A DNA stretch of 38,613 bases, taken from the NCBI GenBank assembly GCA_010093515.1, contig MU001696.1, positions 1 through 38,613 on the forward strand, written 5' to 3'. Below are positions 11,493-21,118 of the stretch, piece after piece; position 1 is the stretch's first letter; each line of letters opens with the position of its first letter. The DNA comes from Lineolata rhizophorae. Taxonomy: Eukaryota; Ascomycota; Dothideomycetes; Lineolatales; Lineolataceae. The translations under genes were made by a program, and so were the position numbers. The notes under the pieces were generated by a model, which ran no database searches, was not told the DNA's origin, and was given only the letters and a program-made list of their open reading frames with translations.

Positions 11493-13133
11493 ATGGCAAC
11501 TGAACGACCCTCGAAAGACGAGGCGGCTTCGCCCGTGAAGCCAGAGCAGAAGAGCTCGGAGCACATTGAAATGGTCCCCGTCGCTGGATCAGACGCCGGT
11601 CAGGACGATGTGAAGCTGGCGAGAGGCTCTTGGTATCACTACAAGAAGGATGTCATCGTCTCTGTTATCATCATGTTTTCGGCCTTTGAGTATGGTCTGG
11701 ATATCGGCATGGTCTCGGGCTTTCAGGCCATGGCGGGGTTTTTGGAGGTCTTTGGCTATGAGGACCCTACTCAGCCCGGCGGCTACGGCCTCAAGACCAT
11801 CGTGCAAACGCTCATGACCAGCCTCATGGTTATGGGTGGTTTCCTCGGTGCCTTCGCTGCCGGAGCCATCATGGATTTCCTTGGCCGTCGGTCTGGCCTC
11901 TGGGTAGGGAGCGGTCTCACCTTGCTCGGTGCCATCTTGCAGATGACCGTCACCTCGTATGCCGGGCTTTACGTCTGCCGCATCATCCTGGGCCTAGGGA
12001 ACGGCGTCTTGCTCGTGTCGGGTCAGGTCTTCATGCAGGAAGTTGCCAACCCCCAGCTCCGGACAGCCAGCTTTGGCACGAACCAGTTCTGGATGGCCTT
12101 CGGTCAGCTGATAGGAGCTATCATCAACAACGCCACAAAGACGCACGCCGGGCGCTCCGCCTATCAGACCCCCATGGGCATCCTCTGTGTGATGCCGGTT
12201 CTCATGTCCGTCGCCCTGATATTCATTCCCGAGACGCCACGATACCTCCAAATGCGCGGGAAACACGAGGCTGCTCGGAGGTCCCTGCGCTGGCACCGTG
12301 ACCGCTTCGTCAGCGACGCGGAAGTGGAAGCCGAGTATTCCGAAATCGCCCATCCCGTCGAATCTGAGCGCGACGCAGCTGGCAAATCTAACGCCTTGGA
12401 GATCTTCCACCCCCGGAACCTCAAGCGTACGCTCACGAGTATGGGCCTTGTTCTGTTTCCTGCTGCCACCGGGGTCTCATTTATGGGTACATACGGCGTC
12501 TACTTCTTCGAGGTTTCCGGAAGCAGCGATCCCTTTGTCGACGGTGTCATTGTCTTGGCCTGCAACCTGGCCGGTGCCATCTGCACCATCGCCGTCGGCC
12601 GGCGAATGAGGAAGAGGATTAGCCTTCTTGTTGCTGCGGCGGTGCAGGCTCTCTGCATGCTGGGAATGGGTGTCTCATACGTTGTCCATGGCCTAAGCCC
12701 CTTTAGCGGCAGAGTCATTCTCTCGATGGCGTGTATTTTCTGCTATATCTCGACTTTCATTTCGATTCCTTTCTCCTGGCAGATTGGAAGCGAGATTCCC
12801 AACCCACGGTTCCGAGCTCCTACGTATGGGATTGGCACGGGCGTTGCCTTCGTCGTTGGTTGGGCCCAGGCCTACTCTCTCCCTTACTTTATCAACACGA
12901 CCGCGCTCAACTGGGGAGGCAAAGTGGGGTTCCTCTTCCTCGCAGGTAACGTGGTCGTCGTGGGCTTCGTCTTTTTGTGTGTACCCGAGACCAAGGGACG
13001 CACTCTGGAGGAGATTAATGAATGCTACGTGCTCCGGGTGCCAGTCAGGAAGTGGGATTCGTATGAAGCCCAGGGTGCGAAGAACGCCCGACGCGAAGGT
13101 TTTGAACGCGGCCTTAAAGATCAGGGAAAATAG
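11493..13133 (+). CDS. MFS sugar-porter-family transporter
   Basis: Intronless gene for a 546-residue integral membrane protein of the major facilitator superfamily. A hydrophilic N-terminus (about 55 residues) precedes a set of hydrophobic segments consistent with 12 TM helices. Family signatures are GAIMDFLGRRSG in the TM2-3 loop, CRIILGLGNG, PETPRYL after TM6 and the C-terminal PETKGRTLEEI. These are typical of the fungal sugar/quinate/glucoside-type porters at the plasma membrane. The conserved glutamine-containing TM7 motif of hexose carriers is absent (residues 321-327 read LFPAATG), so the cargo may not be a simple hexose. I took the first ATG in frame; the frame is open upstream only through a non-ATG codon. 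Divergent from FMO1, it could import the substrate of, or export a product from, the neighbouring enzymes. Confidence 0.92.
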   Translation: MATERPSKDEAASPVKPEQKSSEHIEMVPVAGSDAGQDDVKLARGSWYHYKKDVIVSVIIMFSAFEYGLDIGMVSGFQAMAGFLEVFGYEDPTQPGGYGLKTIVQTLMTSLMVMGGFLGAFAAGAIMDFLGRRSGLWVGSGLTLLGAILQMTVTSYAGLYVCRIILGLGNGVLLVSGQVFMQEVANPQLRTASFGTNQFWMAFGQLIGAIINNATKTHAGRSAYQTPMGILCVMPVLMSVALIFIPETPRYLQMRGKHEAARRSLRWHRDRFVSDAEVEAEYSEIAHPVESERDAAGKSNALEIFHPRNLKRTLTSMGLVLFPAATGVSFMGTYGVYFFEVSGSSDPFVDGVIVLACNLAGAICTIAVGRRMRKRISLLVAAAVQALCMLGMGVSYVVHGLSPFSGRVILSMACIFCYISTFISIPFSWQIGSEIPNPRFRAPTYGIGTGVAFVVGWAQAYSLPYFINTTALNWGGKVGFLFLAGNVVVVGFVFLCVPETKGRTLEEINECYVLRVPVRKWDSYEAQGAKNARREGFERGLKDQGK

Positions 13134-15733
13134 GCGGGACGACATGAGAATTCGTATCCGGAGGTTCTTAGTTGGGCAAACACGCTGAAGAAATTGTTGG
13201 GAACGGGAAGAGGTGTTGTGAGCTAGCAACTCTAGGAATGTTCGACTTTAAAGCAGGTGTACATGAGAATAAATGACCTGATGAGCTCTTATGCTTCTGT
13301 TCCACTTCAAGACTGACGGATATCCGTGAAAGATTCCACCCATTGCCAGCCACTGGTTATTCTATCACCACCGCATTTCTTGTTTGAGCCTTTCTTTCCC
13401 TCATCTTTAGCCCCACCAAATGCAACTGCAGCTCAATCGCGATGAGAATATGCCTCTTATTTTGGTCGCTATCACTCGCTGTGATTCGAGCTTTCGGATT
13501 GCTCGGAGGAACCCTTCAACTTCCTCTGAGAATCTTCAAATGTATTGCGAGGATTGGCTTGTGGGTTCAACCCAAAAGATGATAAATGCCGAAGGATGTG
13601 AGGTAACTTGATCTTCTCGTCATGCATGGGCAAGGTGGGAGTCTTAAGCCGGAGAGCGTTCGTTGGTGGAGGCCGCCAATTGCACAAATGAATGTAACAA
13701 TGGTAATCTCTCCTGTGCTCGTTTCCGTTATCATGATGGACTGTCCCATTGCCCCATATAAATGTTGGGCGTCGAGTGGTAATTCTCTCTAGCAAGTCAC
13801 ACAGAGGGGCGGAGACCGAGCCCTGGTCCCATCGATATGCTTACCCTGTAGTTGTCGGTACCGAGTGTTTGGCTCGTTCTGAAGGATTTCTCCCTTGGCG
13901 TCAGATCTAGTCAGGAGCCATTGGAGGTCATGCAGAACAATCTGCTCGGCGCCCGCATAATGATCCGTTGCCCATAAACGAGCCAACGATGCATTAGAAG
14001 CGATGCGGCTATTTGGATCGTTCATATCTCAAGGCAGGCAACTTGAAGCAGCACGTACATCTTGGCGAGGAGGCGAGCCTTTTCTGTACAGATTCGGCCA
14101 CGGTGACTGATCCGAACGCCCAGAACCTTGTATTTCACTGTGACATGCACCAGGGCTTTCTCAAAAGGGTCTATTCGTTTTCTATTCGCTTCTAACGGAC
14201 GACATTAGGCGAAAACGGACAACAACTTATACAGTAGCGACCTCTATCGGCGTCTGAAGGCTTAGGGGGCCTGAGAATGTAAATCGTAAGCCGTATCAGT
14301 GCTCTGGCGGTTCTAGCTAGCCCATGAAATTGCCATGACTTCAAGTATGCTGCCCGTGCCAGTGCTTACTATTTAGAGATCTCTCGCAGCTTAGGAGGCT
14401 TGGTGAAGTTCCATCTAGTTTAGTGGAACAGGACGACAGCTCTGGTGCTGGAAAATGTGTTTGAAAATGTTATGTTGGAGAAGCATTTTGCTGCTATCCA
14501 CTGTTATTGGAAGACGCCTTCACGAGAAACAATTATTCATTTCTAATCTTTGGCATGATTTGGGAGCTCTCTCAAAGCAATCAACTTCAATCGGCCTGTG
14601 GAAGGCCATAGCGAAACATTAAAGCAGTACTAAGTAGCTAGCTCGAGCCAAAGGAGACTTTACTTTGAATTTAGGTGCCCCAGCTGCCGCTGATTACCCT
14701 TTCTTCCCTTGAAGGACCACAGCTTATGGTGTTCACGAAATCATCCTCTCGTCTACTCACGCACGAGAGACGCCTATCCACGCTAGCTAGTTAACGCTAG
14801 CGTCGACCTAATTAGTGGATGTGTCTATCCAATAAGAGTGGATACGTTTCGCGTGCCTTGCATTCAGGCGTTCCCCATTGCCAAACACAACAGAATCCAT
14901 CTTTCCCAGACAAGATCCTCCAACACGACTACCGCGTACCCCGCAGAGTGGATTCCAGCGTCCCAGCTCCACGGAACGCGTGTTCTAGTGGCATGAGTCT
15001 TGCGGGGTGCGGAGAACTGCATTAGTCTCCACGTACTTCTCCAGGAATTCGGGACGCTAGGTGTGGCGGGATGGTTAGAAGCGCCGCCACGACGATCCTT
15101 GCTTTCCGCTGGGGTCGGGCGCAAACCCCATCGCAGACCCCATCACAACCCCACCGAGACGGTCCCCCCAGCAAAAGGACTCCGCCAACCGGTTTGAATT
15201 TTGGAGTACTAGGCATGGGCTTGGAGACGATTGAAAGAGCCTTTGAAGAGTGAGCTAGCTGGAGTGAGCGCTTTCAACACGAAACGTGCCTTGCTAAGTC
15301 AAGCGTGGTTGGATCTCTAGGCCCAAGGGCTAGGGGCTAGGGATAGAGCTAGCTGCCCAGGTTACCTTTTCTAGGAGCGTTCAAAATCTTGTCTCCCCGA
15401 TGCCACAGATATTGTTCCCAAGGCAGATAGCAAGTCAGCCTACTAGACGTTTGTCAGAGTCGAATTTTGGTGTTCAAGTTCGCATTTAGCGTCTCTGTTG
15501 ACGGACGAGCCATATCGTCTGTATATATATCGGTTAGGCAAAACAGCTACTACGTAGTAAGGGCTACTAAATTGGGAGCAGTCGTTTTCGAGTCTCAGAA
15601 GCCAAGCTGACCTCCTTCTCCAGAACTCCATGTTCTGATGGTCCCATGTGCATTGGAAAGAATCGAGAAAGGATCACGTTATACGAACCGGCAGTATTTG
15701 TGTGATCAAACTTTAGTCTCGCGTACAAATGGT
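13134..15733. other. long intergenic region, possible gene remnant near 13790-14190
   Basis: About 2.6 kb between convergent genes. No family is recognised. The minus strand at about 14190-13790 reads open in pieces: an ATG frame from 14025 beginning MNDPNSRIASNASLARLW ends close to a donor-like GGTAAGC near 13845. This could be part of an unrecognised or decayed gene. An 8-bp-arm inverted repeat lies at 14780-14803. At 15126-15144 two CCCCATC words mirror the GATGGGG repeats found elsewhere. The remainder shows nothing I can support. Confidence 0.45.
14780..14803. repeat. perfect inverted repeat (8-bp arms, 8-bp spacer)
   Basis: The arms ACGCTAGC (14780-14787) and GCTAGCGT (14796-14803) are exact reverse complements around an 8-bp spacer. 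It lies in the gene-poor region and could be a protein-binding site or chance. Confidence 0.6.
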
Positions 15734-16454
15734 CTAGATCGTAGGTTTGCCAGTGGTGCCTGTTTGGCAAGTCAAATCGCCAACTGCAGTGTTCAAGTCG
15801 ACCGGAAACGAAACGTGCTCGTGAATCCATTTCCACTTGCCATCCACCTTCCTCAGCAAGCTGGTCATTCGATATGTGAAGGAAAACTCTCGTCCATCAG
15901 TGCCGGTGCCCCAAAATCTCTGGATGAGAGTTGCGTATCCGGTTACTTTGGAGGTTGCCACGATCTCCAGGTCTTTACAGGCGAGATGCGAGTCGTCGTA
16001 GTACGGATCGACGCTGTCGAAATGTGCGCCGAATTTCGGACGAGGGATCTGGGTCGAGAAATCGAAGAAGATGACGTCTGGAAGGTCGTAAAATTCCTTC
16101 CCTTTGGTCCTGTTGGTCCCGAACTCGTTGTGGTTGAAGCGGAGCCATTCCTTGTAATGCTGGAGTATCTCGTCCTCTTCTTGGACAAGCTCGGGATCAT
16201 GATGCTGGCGGACCACGGTTCCAAATTAGCTCCTTAACTCGGCTGTATCCATAGCCTCCTCTTTCGCCTTCTCTTGAACCATCGAGGCAAATGGGGTCCG
16301 GCTGCAGTCACTTACACGGCTCAACGGCATCCCCAACTTTTCTCGCAACGCTTTGACCGTAGTGAGGTTTGTCTGCGATTTCAAGGTGAGGCTTTGGACC
16401 TTAAAAGATTAAGGTCTGCGCACTCACCTCGTCCATCCATTGCGATTCGGCCAT
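15734..16454 (-). CDS. SnoaL-like (NTF2-fold) small protein
   Basis: Predicted 184-residue protein. Exons on the minus strand are 16454-16428 (9 codons), 16372-16316 (19 codons) and 16204-15734, all joined in phase 0; introns are 55 and 111 bp. The main exon has the look of SnoaL/ketosteroid-isomerase-like cone-fold proteins: an acidic helix-like start (HHDPELVQEEDEILQHYKEW), IFFDFSTQ, repeated beta-strand segments and the conserved ending YRMTSLLRKVDGKWKWIHEHVS, where the 'DGKWKWIHEH' strand is typical. Such proteins act as cyclases, isomerases or dehydratases, or only bind ligands. The main exon has no ATG of its own at a fitting place, which is why I sought the two small upstream exons (starting MAESQWMDE). 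It stands in tandem with the NmrA-like gene. The family call is fairly firm; the reaction is unknown. Confidence 0.75.
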
Positions 16455-16961
16455 TATCGTGATATTTTCGTCCCTGTAGAATGTGATGATAGGGCTGAAG
16501 TAAAGTCTTCTGCGGAAACTGTTCGCTTGCAAAATATGTTGGCCAAAGTATATGCGTATGGGCTTCGGGAAGTGGAAAATATTTATTTGTTCGCAGATGC
16601 GCCTTCCCAGGCCCACAGCTGTCGTTGGACCGAAAACACAAGCTCCACCCCGCACTTCCACATGCGACCGTCATTGATGGTGGGGCACATGAAGCAGGGT
16701 CCTGGGGCGGGGTCACACCCCAAGGGAGCCTGAAACGTCAGGGCGGCATTACATGGAATATATCTGCAGATTTCGTGTGCCTCCATCGCTGCTCTGCAAC
16801 ACGCCACGAACGCCTACGTACGTCTGGGAGCCATGCTAGTCACGCCAACGTCCCCCCCGCCGCTTTACAAACCTCGATATACGTGTTTTCCTAAAATGAC
16901 CCTTTTTTATCCTCTAAATACATGGGGAGCTATCCATTGCTCTTTGACACAATCATAAAAT
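16455..16961. promoter_or_regulatory. upstream region of the SnoaL-like gene
   Basis: About 500 bp between the SnoaL-like start and the end of the NmrA-like gene, both on the minus strand. G-rich words (GGTGGGG near 16678, GGGGCGGGGTC near 16703) lie about 230-260 bp upstream of the SnoaL-like start. No gene is supported here. Confidence 0.45.
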
Positions 16962-18104
16962 TCAAGCATTCAACACAGGTGACCAATCTTGCCCCTTGAT
17001 CCATCCTTCCACAGTTCCTAGCCTTGGTGGAAATTTAAGCTGGAGAAGAGTCAACGTCAGCTCGGATCTGTTAAGAATCTTGGTTGAAGATCCGACTTAC
17101 CTCGGAGGGCTGCGTCAGCTCCTCATGTAGCTTGTAACCAAACTCTGTGAGGTTAGCCATGCCTTTCGCCAGCATCTCCCTCACATCAGGAGCCATGTCG
17201 CCGGGCATAGCGTCTAAGATGTCGTTGATAGGGAGAGTGGTTATCTTCGCTTCAACATTAAGGACTCTGCCCCACGTGTCGACGAACTTGCCCACTGTCA
17301 TCCACTCTCGATAGCCCATGAGCTTGGTGCCAGGCGGTTCTTTCAATAGCGCTGCCACAAGCGGCCCGGTGTCTTCGTCAGTAGCAATCAGGGGAAGCGG
17401 CGTCTCGGCGTGGAACTGAGTGACAAAATTGAATGACCCGTCTGCTTCCTGCGTAAACAACTTTAGTTACAGCCTGAGAGTCTTATGGGCATGCAAAATA
17501 CGCCAAGAACATTTTCGGATATGCCTACCTTCTTCGGCATCTCGGAAGGCAGCTCTTTAAAATTCGACAAGTAAACGCCAACTTGGATTGTGCTCGTCTT
17601 TCCGTATAAGTCGGGATACGTGTTCTTCCCGTACATCTCCGCGTGGGCCTTTGTATCAGCGTGATAGGCGCCGACGTACTTCCCATTGCTAGCCTCTGCC
17701 ACGTCCTGAATAGTCGAAAAGATCAAGCGGTCCAAAGTGCCAATCGAGGCCGCCGCATCGAATATGTTCCTGCCCTGCTGCAGCTCGTACTCGTACGCCC
17801 ACCGCGCGAGCCGGCCCGGCTCGGCCGTCCTCGTGAGCTCCGGGTCCGCGAGCGGCTTCCAGAAGTCGGTGACCCCGAAGACGACAGCCGCGCCTTGGAA
17901 GGCGCGGCGCAGAGAGTCGGCGTCGTTGAGGTCGGCCGCCACCATCTCCACGCCCCGAGCGGACAGCTCCCGGGCCTTGCTCGAGTCCGCGTCGCGCGTT
18001 ATGCCCCGCAGCCTCCACTCGGGATCGCGCAGGAACGAATTCACGACGGAGCCTCCCTGGGTGCCGGTGGCGCCGATCACCACGAGCAGCTTCGCTTCGC
18101 CCAT
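16962..18104 (-). CDS. NmrA-like family NAD(P)-binding protein
   Basis: Predicted 333-residue protein. Exons on the minus strand are 18104-17529, 17448-17101 and 17039-16962; introns are 80 and 61 bp. The N-terminal Rossmann motif GATGTQGGSVV (from residue 11) and an Arg after the second strand (GITRDAD) suggest NADP(H) binding. The pattern FSTIQDVAEASNGKY...HADTKAHAEMY is the usual NmrA-like core. The short last exon gives the common family ending TVEGWIKGQDWSPVL, which supports this splice model over the shorter frame that stops just inside intron 2. Members are either redox-sensing regulators (NmrA) or atypical SDR reductases acting on small molecules. Within this block an enzyme role in the pathway is plausible but not shown. 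It is divergent from FMO2. Confidence 0.9.
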
Positions 18105-18775
18105 GAGTGCTGCCGCGCGAACGAGACGGGCCGCGAATCTTGCACGTGTCCGATCTGGATCTCGGCCGTCGAGGAAGCGCGAATGCAAAGCTGGCTATGT
18201 GTCTGGTGCGATCATTTAGACATGGCACTATGAGTCGGTACGTGACGATGAGCGACGCCGACGCCCAGTCGAATTATGCCAGCCCAGGGCGACGCGGCAT
18301 TGATTCCTAAAGTGGGGCATCGCATGGCTAGGCTCGTCGGGATGGATGGCGGGCGTGCCCGGCGTGAGGGATTGACGATGGACTGGCCGGCCGTCAAACA
18401 GTGGCTGACAAGGCCGTCGGTTCACCCCACCACCACCTGTCACATGTCACATGTCGATGGGGTCGCGTCCCCCCCACATCGACCTGCTAGTTGCTCTCCG
18501 CTTCAGCGTCACCGAAGTTACCCCTCACGATTCCGGACACCGTTGCTCTGATGCCCGTGACCATGCCCTGCCTCCAATGCATGTGGCATACCAGCTCCGC
18601 GTCGGGGCCGACCCGCCATGCATCCCCAGACCCGTTAGGTCCGGCCGACGAGGTCTAGCCCGGTATTAGTCGGGTGTACGTTAAAGAGCCTCTCCGACGC
18701 CGTTGCATGTTGACTGCTCTTGTTTATTTTTCGTCGTCGCCAGTAGATAGCGTTTTGCCCCTCGATCTGATCGCA
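18105..18775. promoter_or_regulatory. divergent promoter between NmrA-like gene and FMO2
   Basis: About 670 bp between two divergent start codons. It contains the tandem CACATGT repeat (18441-18447 and 18448-18454), followed at once by a GATGGGG word (18456-18462). That word is the core of the array at 7888-8011. A shared control site for the pathway is possible but unproven. Confidence 0.55.
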
Positions 18776-20410
18776 ATGAGCAACCTCGAAGGCGTCAGCG
18801 TGATTGTGGTGGGCGCCGGTTTCGGCGGTCTTACTGCCGCCATCGAGCTGCGGAGAAAGGGAGCGACTGTGCAGGTGTTTGAGAGCACCAAGCAGCTCAC
18901 CGAGCAAGGTCTGTCAATGCTTTGTTTGTCCGCCACCGCCCATCTATGGCTTGTTAGTAGTGGTGGTGGTGGTGGTGGTGGTGGTGCTCCTGGCCGACGA
19001 TGACCCGCTAACTGCCGCTCCGCGCAGGCGACACCATTCAACTCGCGTCAAATGCGACCAAAACGGTGGCGAAATGGGGAGACGTGCTGCAGAAAATTGC
19101 CGAGGACTCGGCGAGGCCTCGTTCGCTGGAGTGCCAGAATTCGCAAGGGCAATTGCTCTACAACCAGCCGCTGCCTCTTGATTTCGACGGCTTTCCGGTC
19201 CTCTATCCGAGCCGGGGCAAGGCGCACAAGGCCATCTACGACCACGCCGCGTCGATAGGGGTCCAATTTCGATTCGGAACGCGCGTGACGGGCTTTTTTG
19301 AAACCGAGACCCAGGCGGGTGTTGAGATTGGCAACGAGAGAGTCGTGGCCGATGCCGTCATAGCGGCGAACGGAGTCCACAGCAAAGCGAGGGCCCTAGT
19401 CGCAGGGTCACCCCAAAACCCTAGTTCGAGCGGCTTTGCGGCCTATCGATGCTGGTTCCCGGTCGAAGCGCTGAATCGGGACGATCCATTTTTGGACGAA
19501 ATCATCAACGCGAAGGAGGATCGGTATTGGGTTTGGATTGGTCCGGATGTGCATGCGCTCGTCATGACCAACATCAAAATGCAATGGTTGGCATGTTTCT
19601 GCACCCATAAGGTACGAACGAGGTCCTCATATACTCTCCGACGTCGCCTGTGGCTACGCGCGGCGCTGGAAGGCTTGTTGACGAACAGTCGTCTAGGATA
19701 TATACACCGCGGCGGAGTCGTGGAGCTCTCCAGGTAAAAAGGAGGACCTGCTCAAGGTGGTCGACGGCTGGGATGAAAGGCTGAGAGCCGTCTTCAACAG
19801 CATCCCGCCCGAAAAGCTGATTGACTGGAAATTGCTATGGCGAGACCCCCTCTCACGCTGGCTCTCGCAGCATGGCAGGATTGCTCTCCTAGGCGACGCC
19901 GCGCATCCCCACCTTCCGAGCTCTGGTCAAGGTGCGGCTCAAGCGATCGAGGATGGCGCCACGATGGGAGCTACGCTTGATAGGGCCGGAAAGGACGTGC
20001 CGCTTGGGTTCCGCGCCTACGAAAAGATACGGTAAGAACCTTCGATTGCCATTTGTCAATCGTCCAGATTCCATGTGATGTGACGAATGAATCGCTAACT
20101 CCAAGATTCTAGTTACTGGCGCACAAATTTGACTCAGCGCATGGGTTGGGAGTTACGTCACCTTTGGCACAACACAGACTGGGAAAAGGTGAAGCAAGAC
20201 CCAAAGGTTCTTGAATTTAGACAGCCGTACTGGCTTTTCGGCGCGGATCCTGAGGGTTACGCGTACGAGGCGTATGATGAAGTTGTGGATTGCCTGAAGA
20301 ACAAGAAGGAGTTCATCCCGAAGAATGTCCCTCAAGGCTATCGACACGAGGAGTGGACCATGGAGGATATGCTTAAACAAGATGGCACCAAATTCGTAGT
20401 GTATGATTGA
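18776..20410 (+). CDS. FAD-dependent monooxygenase (group A), FMO2
   Basis: Predicted 449-residue paralogue of FMO1. The four exons are 18776-18908, 19028-19611, 19697-20031 and 20113-20410; introns are 119, 85 and 81 bp. The FAD motif GAGFGG is at residues 13-18, with E36 closing strand 2. GD motif LGDAAHP (G305-D306) precedes SGQGAAQAIEDGA. The usual DG motif reads AANGVHS, with Asn159 in place of Asp. The C-terminal region QRMGWELRHLWHNTDWEKVK closely matches FMO1. The middle intron (after HK239) is absent from FMO1, while the first and last introns sit at the same codons and phases in both genes. The first intron uses a weak donor (GTCTGT) and carries a GGT microsatellite. The chosen acceptors restore alignment with FMO1. 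Reaction class: NAD(P)H-dependent hydroxylation; the substrate is unknown. Confidence 0.92.
18955..18986 (+). repeat. (TGG)n microsatellite inside FMO2 intron 1
   Basis: About nine uninterrupted TGG triplets (18961-18986) follow a TAGTAG run. They lie within the first intron, so length change would not alter the protein unless splicing is affected. Confidence 0.85.
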
Positions 20411-21118
20411 GCGGTGCGGAGTCGATCTTCCAAGACCTCTTCCAACATTGTATGGAGCTTCTCGCAGGCGTTCTCACGCCAGTCGTATCTGTGAACACGG
20501 TATTCTCATATTGTCGCCCTGAAGTATTCAAAACTGTATTAGCCTGAACATCTTCATTCTTGGAGCATTTCAGAGAGCGAGAACTCGCAAACCGAGAACT
20601 CTGTTGCTCTCGGCTTCGATGCCTCCCAAGCTACCCGTCGGGAGTGCCTAAAGACCGATAAAGTGGTGACCCTGGAACTTACAGAACCAGCCAAAGCTAA
20701 GTGCTGTGTGGTAGCGCGGTCTTTAGCGTAGCACGAAGACCGAACGGAGGTCACAGACGGTGCAGAAGCGTGAAAAAGCGACTGGTTCGGAAATGTACAT
20801 TATGATGCGTTGTCTGCGGGCACGCCTATCTACAGGACAGCTCTAATCGTATTTTCCAACCATCAACCATCTAGAACCATGCCACGTGGGCCTCGACATG
20901 ATTCCAATTCAACCCCGTCCTGCCATGGCACCGGGCGTAGAACCGGGGCCTAACTCGTGTCAATTTTTTTTTTTTAAAAAAAAAGATCTCTCCCGGCGGT
21001 AGTAAACTGCAGCAGCCCCACCCCGTGCCGGAGGTTGATTAATCCGTGGCCTCTAAAATATTCCAAGAATCGCGGATTTTGCCATCGATCAAGGCACAAA
21101 GCGACCGCCCCCGGCCCA
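20411..21118. other. intergenic, convergent gene ends
   Basis: The 3' flanks of FMO2 (+) and the alcohol dehydrogenase (-). No gene is supported. A T12A9 run (20964-20984) is a self-complementary homopolymer pair that could mark a terminator or poly(A)-related zone. Confidence 0.6.
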
